Assembly: GCA_963933195.1 (NCBI GenBank)
Contig: CAWVUS010000171.1
Span: forward strand, 1-11,485
DNA length: 11,485 nucleotides
Direction of reading: 5' to 3'
From: UBA8437 sp963933195
Lineage (GTDB): Bacteria > Planctomycetota > Planctomycetia > Planctomycetales > Planctomycetaceae
In this document: positions 6,934 through 11,485 of the stretch, one piece after another
Layout: the number at the start of each line of letters is the position of its first letter
How positions within the stretch are numbered: the stretch's first letter is position 1
The notes under the pieces: model-generated
What the model was told of the DNA's origin: nothing
Database searches by the model: none
What the model saw: only the letters and a program-made list of their open reading frames with translations
Translations under genes and position numbers: made by a program

Positions 6934-8303
6934 GCCGCCGGTTTCTCGACCGCCAGCGGACCGTGGTAGTCACGGGGTAGAAACACAATCGCGGTCACAG
7001 ACAGAGCCAGCACAATCAGGCAGGCCACGATCGACAGGCCGCTGATGGCCTGCCCCAGTTCCACGCCGTGTGTGTCGCGGAGATAGCCGATGAACGGCGA
7101 GGTGAATGCAGCCGGAACAGCAATCACGTTGAACAACCCGATGGCCGTCGACCGCGCGGCCGGATCAATCACATCGAATGAGGTGGTCCAGAGGTTGGCC
7201 ACGTAGAAACCGTAGCCCAGGCCAATCACGACCATGGTCGGAGCCAGCACGAATCGTGATTCTGCAATGCCCAACACGACCAGGGCGGGAATCCACAACG
7301 TGATTCCCAGTATCTGTACCAGCATCCGACCACGGACCCAACGCCTGGCCCAACGGTCGGCAACAAAACCACCCACCAGCAACCCCAGGAAAGCAGCTGG
7401 ACGGTAGTAGATCGTCGCAAAGAACCCTGCGTCCGCATTCGACATCCCGAAATCTTCGACATAATGTCGCGCCAGCCAGTAGTTCTGCGCGTTGTCGACA
7501 ACACAGAATCCGCCAAAGACAATCGCCAACAGTACAAACGTGCGGAGTTTCAACACCGACAATACGGTCGCCATCAGCCCCGCTCCCTGCTGGCCCAGGC
7601 CCTGACTCGACTTGCGTTCCGTTCGTTCCGGCTCGGACATCACGACAGCAATCAACAGAGACGCCAGGGCTCCAGTCACTCCGAAGACGAGCAAGGCCAG
7701 GCGCCAGCCGGACAACTCACCAACCCCCAACACCTCGAACGGCAGTACCAGGTTTGGGAGGTCGGCCAGCCCACCTCCCAGTGTTCCAACAACCACAACG
7801 GCAAGGTTCAGAGACAGGTTGTAGATACCAACCGCCGTTGACCGATTCTTCGGCGTGAAACAGTCGGCCATCACACCGGCAATGGCCGGAACGCTGGCCG
7901 ACTGGCCAAACCCCAGCAGCACCCGAAGGCCGACCAGTTGCCAGAATCCGCCGACGAACCCCATGGCGAACAGGCACACCGAACTCGCCAGCAGGCTGAC
8001 CGCCAACACCCGACGACGCTGCAATCGGTCGCTCAGGTAGGCCACAAATAGTTGCGAGATTCCGTAAGGTATCAGGAATGCTGTATCCAGCATTCCCGAC
8101 TCGGAGTCGGAAAGTCCCAGTTCACTGGTGAGCGGGACCTGGACGTACCCGATCACCAGGCGATGCTGGATGAGAACGAAGTAGGCCAGTGCCACCAGAG
8201 ACAGGAGCCTCCAGCGATTCGGCGGCCCATACCCCTGCTGCAAAGAGTCCGACGTGTCATTCATGGCATCTTCAGCAGTACCAGACTCCGCGGTGACATT
8301 CAA
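6930..8303 (-). CDS. Major facilitator superfamily transporter
   Basis: This 457-residue protein has about twelve hydrophobic segments (roughly residues 33-55, 70-90, 98-118, 121-145, 157-178, 200-222, 250-272, 292-314, 328-346, 351-372, 384-405, 418-443). The MFS loop signature appears as AYLSDRLQRRR between helices 2 and 3 and again as GGFVADRWARRW in the second half. The helix 4 to 5 region, RVLLGFGQSASVPA then FTPKNRSTAVGIYN, resembles the anion:cation symporter and spinster-like groups, which carry organic anions or lipids; the substrate cannot be read from sequence. The TTG start at 8303 is backed by AAGGAGG 7 bases upstream. An ATG at 8264 would remove 13 polar residues but lacks such a site. 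The gene is divergent from the VOC gene over 68 bases and overlaps the stop of the secreted protein gene by 4 bases. Confidence 0.92.
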   Translation of the reverse strand: MNVTAESGTAEDAMNDTSDSLQQGYGPPNRWRLLSLVALAYFVLIQHRLVIGYVQVPLTSELGLSDSESGMLDTAFLIPYGISQLFVAYLSDRLQRRRVLAVSLLASSVCLFAMGFVGGFWQLVGLRVLLGFGQSASVPAIAGVMADCFTPKNRSTAVGIYNLSLNLAVVVVGTLGGGLADLPNLVLPFEVLGVGELSGWRLALLVFGVTGALASLLIAVVMSEPERTERKSSQGLGQQGAGLMATVLSVLKLRTFVLLAIVFGGFCVVDNAQNYWLARHYVEDFGMSNADAGFFATIYYRPAAFLGLLVGGFVADRWARRWVRGRMLVQILGITLWIPALVVLGIAESRFVLAPTMVVIGLGYGFYVANLWTTSFDVIDPAARSTAIGLFNVIAVPAAFTSPFIGYLRDTHGVELGQAISGLSIVACLIVLALSVTAIVFLPRDYHGPLAVEKPAA

Positions 8304-8310
8304 TCAGGTC

Positions 8311-8317
8311 CCTCCTT
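8311..8317 (-). promoter_or_regulatory. Strong ribosome binding site deciding a TTG start
   Basis: On the minus strand AAGGAGG stands 7 bases before TTG at 8303-8301. It is nearly the full anti-16S complement and is the best such site in the window, favouring the 457-residue form of the transporter. Confidence 0.75.
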
Positions 8318-8347
8318 CCACCCGTTCCACTTCACAAACCCAGTTTC

Positions 8348-8359
8348 CTTTCTGAGACA
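8348..8359 (+). promoter_or_regulatory. 12-base motif upstream of the VOC gene, copy 1
   Basis: CTTTCTGAGACA ends 12 bases before the ATG at 8372 and recurs exactly at 10126-10137. TCTGA within it resembles the -10 element of some ECF sigma promoters, but no convincing -35 is seen here. The final A begins the AGGAA ribosome site (8359-8363). Confidence 0.35.
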
Positions 8360-8371
8360 GGAACCACCTCG

Positions 8372-8752
8372 ATGCTGCAATCCGTTACCGCGCTGACCTA
8401 TTCGATCGTCCTCTGCGACGACATCGACCTCATGAAAACATTTTACCGCAACCTGCTCCCGTTCCCGGTGGCCACCGAGACCGAAACCAGCCTCTCCCTC
8501 GAGGCCGGGGGCGTGCTGCTGGGCCTGCGGTTGCGAGAGCGTGATTACGACGGGCATGGAGGCGGCACCGAATCCCCCGGCGTCCAGTTGGCCTTCCTGG
8601 TTTCGCCCGAAGAAGTCGACACCTGTCATCAACACCTGGTCGACCAGGGCATTCCGATTCTCGAACCGCCCACCGACCAACCCCGCGGGCACCGCACCGT
8701 GTATTTTTCGGACCCCGAGGGGAACGTTCTGGAAGTGTTTGCCGAGGTCTGA
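8372..8752 (+). CDS. VOC superfamily (glyoxalase/dioxygenase-fold) protein
   Basis: The protein has 126 residues, the usual length for a two-module VOC protein. Module one runs TYSIVLCDDIDLMKTFYRNLLPF through SLSLEAGGVLLGLR; module two runs VQLAFLVSPEEVDTCHQHLVDQGI through TVYFSDPEGNVLEVFA. The terminal strand keeps the metal-site glutamate position (E121 in NVLEV) and the DPEGN turn. The histidine usual near the start of module one is absent (TYSIVL), and the module-two position has VQLAF. Metal binding is therefore doubtful, and the reaction could be anything from isomerisation to ligand sequestration. The ATG at 8372 has AGGAA (8359-8363) 8 bases upstream. It is followed after 51 bases by the conserved unknown gene on the same strand. 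Confidence 0.9.
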   Translation: MLQSVTALTYSIVLCDDIDLMKTFYRNLLPFPVATETETSLSLEAGGVLLGLRLRERDYDGHGGGTESPGVQLAFLVSPEEVDTCHQHLVDQGIPILEPPTDQPRGHRTVYFSDPEGNVLEVFAEV

Positions 8753-8803
8753 TCTGCCCTCGCGGCGTCGCTGCCCCCTTCCCTCCCGTTGTGCGGCCAA
8801 CCC

Positions 8804-10009
8804 ATGACTGATCGCAAGCGAATCGCGGCCATCGTCACCGAGTACTTCGACGGTTCTCATGCCGACGTGGTTGTCACCAAGTTCCTCAAGGGGTTTCCGA
8901 CCGACGCCGGATTCCAGGCCCCGCGAGTCGACCTGGTCTCCATGTACATCGACCAGTTGACCGAACGTGACATCGGCCAGGGCCTGGCCGACGACCACGG
9001 GGTCCCGATCTATCCCAGCATCCTCGGCGCGTTGACACTCGGCGGCGAGGAACTGGCCGTCGACGGGGTATTACTGATCGGTGAGCACGGCGAGTACGCC
9101 TGGAATGAGAAAGAGCAACAACTCTTCCCCCGGAAGTACTTCCTCGAGCAAATTTGTGGCGTTATGGCCACCAGCGGTCGATCCGTCCCGGTCTTCAACG
9201 ACAAGCACCTCTCGTACAACTGGCACGATGCGAAATGGATGTACGATCGCATGGACGGCCTGGCGGCTCCGATGATGGCCGGCTCGTCGTTGCCCGTCTG
9301 CTGGCGGAACCCGTGGCTGGAGCACGACGTGGATTCGAAAATTGACGAGGCATTGGCGATCGGGTTTTCAGGACTGGAGATCTACGGCTTTCATACACTG
9401 GAAGTCTTGCAGTGCATGGTGGAACGCCGCGCCGGCGGAGAAACCGGTGTCACGGCGGTGACCTGCCTGGAGGGTGATGACGTGTGGCAAGCCGCTGAGG
9501 ACGGCCGATGGTCTCGAGAGTTGGCCGAGGCGGCCTGTGCCGCCATCGAAAACAAGCCGGCCGGCGCAATCGAAGACCACTGCAGCAAGCCGGCCATCGC
9601 GTTGATCGAGTACCGTGACGGCCTGCGCGGCGCGGCCCTGATGCTCGATGGATATGTCGAGGATCTCGCCTACGCCGCGAGGATCGAAGACGACCAGGTC
9701 GTCGCAACGGAATTCTTTGCACAAGGACATGGGGGAGAAGACGAAGACGGTCCCTACGCTCACTTCGCCTACCTGTCGCTGAACGTGGAAGAGATGTTCG
9801 TCACCGGTGCGTCGACAGCACCGGTCGAGCGGACACTGCTGACCACCGGTGTCCTCGAGACCATGCTCGATTCACGACACGCCGGCCACCAGCGTCTCGA
9901 AACACCCTGGCTGGACGTCACCTACCAATGCCGGGAACCGGTTCCGTGGCGTCCGGTGGCATCCCGTCCAGAAGGAGCCTGCCTCGACCCGTGGCCACCA
10001 CCGGCGTGA
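8804..10009 (+). CDS. Conserved protein of unknown function with Rossmann-like N-terminus
   Basis: This 401-residue protein has no signal peptide or membrane helix. From memory it belongs to an uncharacterised family common in Planctomycetes and related phyla; landmarks are RIAAIVTEYFDGSHADVVV (6-24), HGVPIYPSILGALTLGG (65-81), VDGVLLIGEHGEY (86-98), PVFNDKHLSYNW (129-140), MAGSSLPVCWR (158-168), EIYGFHTLEVLQCMVERR (192-209) and PVERTLLTTGVLETML (340-355). The N-terminal third resembles a Gfo/Idh/MocA-type nucleotide-binding lobe, where a predicted site name leads into a D-G-V-L-L-I-G strand, but the glycine loop is not classic. Conserved H, D, E and N residues suggest an enzyme; no reaction is known to me. 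I chose the ATG at 8804 over an in-frame TTG at 8789; neither has a ribosome site. It sits between the VOC and DUF1501 genes. Confidence 0.85.
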   Translation: MTDRKRIAAIVTEYFDGSHADVVVTKFLKGFPTDAGFQAPRVDLVSMYIDQLTERDIGQGLADDHGVPIYPSILGALTLGGEELAVDGVLLIGEHGEYAWNEKEQQLFPRKYFLEQICGVMATSGRSVPVFNDKHLSYNWHDAKWMYDRMDGLAAPMMAGSSLPVCWRNPWLEHDVDSKIDEALAIGFSGLEIYGFHTLEVLQCMVERRAGGETGVTAVTCLEGDDVWQAAEDGRWSRELAEAACAAIENKPAGAIEDHCSKPAIALIEYRDGLRGAALMLDGYVEDLAYAARIEDDQVVATEFFAQGHGGEDEDGPYAHFAYLSLNVEEMFVTGASTAPVERTLLTTGVLETMLDSRHAGHQRLETPWLDVTYQCREPVPWRPVASRPEGACLDPWPPPA

Positions 10010-10148
10010 CCACCCACAAGCCCGGCATCCGACACACCCGGGATGGTGCGGCACCTCGTGATCGGGTAGAGATAATGTCGATAGAGACACCATCAACGTC
10101 AGTTTTGAACGTGATGCTGGTGACACTTTCTGAGACAATGGTCGCACC
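10010..10148 (+). other. Longest intergenic gap in the window
   Basis: It holds the 12-base motif and the possible GAAC/TCTGA promoter. CATCC/GGATG and CCCGG/CCGGG around 10022-10046 could form two short, mutually exclusive hairpins, but neither has a T-run and neither looks like an intrinsic terminator. No small gene is evident. Confidence 0.4.
10126..10137 (+). promoter_or_regulatory. 12-base motif upstream of the DUF1501 gene, copy 2
   Basis: CTTTCTGAGACA, identical to 8348-8359, ends 11 bases before the ATG at 10149. Here GAAC (10107-10110) lies 18 bases before TCTGA (10129-10133), resembling the GAACTT/TCTGA layout of ECF sigma-E-type promoters. Transcription would then begin near 10140, giving a leader of about 9 bases to the ATG at 10149 or 36 to that at 10176. 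Confidence 0.4.
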
Positions 10149-11485
10149 ATGACGTCATTGCTTTGCCCAGGACCGATGCCGCGCCGCGAATTCATGCGGG
10201 TCGGTACGCTTGCGCTGGGCGGCATGACGCTGTCGGACCTGCTGGCCCAGCGGGCAGCCGCTGGAACCCTTTCCTCGGACACGTCGGTGATTCTCTTCTG
10301 GATGTGGGGTGGTCCCAGCCAGTTGGAGACCTACGACATGAAGCCGGACGCCCCGAGCGAATACCGGGGTCCCTTCAACCCGATCCAGTCCACCGTCAGC
10401 GGCATGGACATGGTCGAACACTTCCCACGACAGGCCCGGATCGCCGACAAGTTCTCGGTCATCCGCACGTTGCACCACGAGATGTCGGCCCACAACGACG
10501 GCAGCATCGAGGTGTTGACCGGAAAAACCCCCGACAAGCCCGACCCGACCTCCCAGGCCCGTTCCAAGCACCCCGACTTCGGCATGGTGGCCAGTCGTGT
10601 ACGAGGGCCTCGTCCCGACGGCCTGCCACAGTACTTCGGCGTGCACCGTTCACCGTTCATGACCAAGCCCACCTACCTGGGACTCAGTCACCAGGCCTTC
10701 CATACGGGCGACCCTTCCAAGAAGGATTACGCTCCACAGAACCTGACCCTGGCCGCCGGGGTCGATGGCAAGCGGCTGGACGACCGCAGGTCACTGGTCA
10801 ACCAGTTCGACCGATTCCGACAAAACCTGGACCTGGCGGGATCGATGCAGGGCGTCGACGATTTTCGCATGGCGGCCTTCGACCTTCTGACCAGTGCAAA
10901 AATCGCCAGGGCTTTTGACCTGAGTCGCGAACCCGACGAGATTCGCAACCAATATGGCCGTCACCGCTGGGGGCAGAACTGCCTGCTGGCTCGTCGACTG
11001 GCCGAATCGGGAGCGGCCGTCATCAACGTCGATGCAACGGCCCCCTCCGACAAGAGCACGAACTTCAGTTGGGACGACCACGCCGGACCGTTCCACCTGG
11101 TCCACGCCAACCTCGAACGTTTCCCGCTGTACGACCAGGCGATCACGGCACTGATCGAGGACATCCACCAGAGAGGTCTCAGCGAGAAGATCCTGGTGGT
11201 CGCCTGTGGAGAGTTCGGTCGCACGCCCCGCCTGACACACCGGAAGACTTTCCCCGGCAAGAAGGGTGGACCGTGGCTCGGTCGAGATCACTGGCCCAAT
11301 GCGTTCAGCGCGCTGATTGCCGGTGGTGGATTGAGAATGGGACAGGTGGTCGGCCAGACGAACTCCAGGGCAGAACACCCCCTGAACGACCCGGTCACAC
11401 CACAGGATCTGCTGGCGACAATCTATCGTCACCTGGGCATCGACCCGGAGATCGGTCTCGAGGACCACTCGGGCCGACCGATCCC
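10149..11485 (+). CDS. DUF1501 protein with twin-arginine signal (3' end outside the window)
   Basis: The frame is open from 10149 to the right edge (445 complete codons); family length suggests only a short C-terminal piece is missing. The N-terminus has the Tat-type signal PRREFMRVGTLALGG (11-25), ending around LLAQRAAAG, so it is probably exported folded. DUF1501 proteins belong to the alkaline phosphatase/sulfatase-like superfamily; seen here are LFWMWGGPSQLETYDMKP (49-66), SAHNDGSIEVLTGKTP (113-128), WDDHAGPFHLVHANLERF (308-325), ACGEFGRTPRL (352-362) and GRDHWPNAFSALIAGGG (378-394). Their substrate is unproven; planctomycetes usually encode them beside DUF1549/DUF1553 cytochrome-like proteins, absent here. 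The true start may be the ATG at 10176, directly before PRREF, with AGGA 3 bases upstream; the first ATG has no ribosome site. A 139-base gap separates it from the preceding gene. Confidence 0.92.
   Translation, partial: MTSLLCPGPMPRREFMRVGTLALGGMTLSDLLAQRAAAGTLSSDTSVILFWMWGGPSQLETYDMKPDAPSEYRGPFNPIQSTVSGMDMVEHFPRQARIADKFSVIRTLHHEMSAHNDGSIEVLTGKTPDKPDPTSQARSKHPDFGMVASRVRGPRPDGLPQYFGVHRSPFMTKPTYLGLSHQAFHTGDPSKKDYAPQNLTLAAGVDGKRLDDRRSLVNQFDRFRQNLDLAGSMQGVDDFRMAAFDLLTSAKIARAFDLSREPDEIRNQYGRHRWGQNCLLARRLAESGAAVINVDATAPSDKSTNFSWDDHAGPFHLVHANLERFPLYDQAITALIEDIHQRGLSEKILVVACGEFGRTPRLTHRKTFPGKKGGPWLGRDHWPNAFSALIAGGGLRMGQVVGQTNSRAEHPLNDPVTPQDLLATIYRHLGIDPEIGLEDHSGRPI

Noticed and set aside
8300..8998. 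Minus-strand open frame opposite the VOC gene and the start of the unknown gene
   Set aside because: It is also in codon register with the sense genes and has no recognisable protein features.
10022..10046. Possible terminator hairpin after the unknown gene
   Set aside because: The stems are only 5 base pairs, compete with each other, and have no following T-run.
10163..10918. Plus-strand 251-codon frame inside the DUF1501 gene
   Set aside because: It is out of frame with the clear DUF1501 reading (Tat signal, GEFGRTP), and its translation is rich in R, P and G as expected of a shadow in GC-rich DNA.
10791..11468. Minus-strand frame opposite the DUF1501 gene
   Set aside because: It is in codon register with the DUF1501 gene and shows no motifs.
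1..11485. CRISPR arrays, tRNAs, rRNAs, transposases, att sites and defence genes
   Set aside because: I looked for repeats, conserved RNA cores and typical proteins on both strands and saw none.

Overview
The window looks like part of a planctomycete chromosome, probably free-living and aquatic. The DNA is GC-rich (about 60% by eye) and gene-dense. It carries a DUF1501 protein with a twin-arginine signal, a secreted protein with a CBM9-like C-terminus, and an uncharacterised 401-residue family I recall mainly from Planctomycetes and neighbouring phyla. The assignment rests on gene content only; there is no rRNA or marker gene here.

Layout. (1) Positions 1-3873 are a surface-glycan block: the 3' part of a family-4 glycosyltransferase on the + strand, meeting tail-to-tail a three-gene minus-strand operon (sulfotransferase, then a GT-A-like putative glycosyltransferase, then a second GT4). 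The operon genes overlap or nearly touch, so they are probably co-transcribed and could build and sulfate one extracellular polysaccharide. (2) Positions 3952-6933 hold two closely spaced + strand genes: a two-helix potassium channel with a C-terminal RCK domain, and a secreted protein with a possible barrel domain followed by a CBM9-like domain. (3) Positions 6930-8303 hold a minus-strand major facilitator transporter that overlaps the end of the previous gene by 4 bases. (4) Positions 8372 to the right edge hold three + strand genes: a small VOC/glyoxalase-fold protein, the conserved 401-residue unknown, and a DUF1501 protein cut by the window edge shortly before its expected end.

Starts and signals. 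Several genes have good Shine-Dalgarno sites, some of which select TTG starts (the transporter at 8303, probably the sulfotransferase at 3873). The most interesting signal is an AGGAG seven bases before an in-frame ATG inside the channel gene (4315), placed to make a free RCK domain as the archaeal channel MthK does. A 12-base word, CTTTCTGAGACA, sits 11-12 bases before the VOC start and before the first possible DUF1501 start; it may be a shared promoter element.

No gene-free stretch exceeds 300 bases; the longest is 10010-10148. I saw no tRNA, rRNA, CRISPR array, insertion sequence or convincing intrinsic terminator. Nothing here is clearly a new defence or mobile system. The best candidates for undescribed biology are the secreted barrel-CBM9 protein, the 401-residue family, and the internal start in the channel gene.
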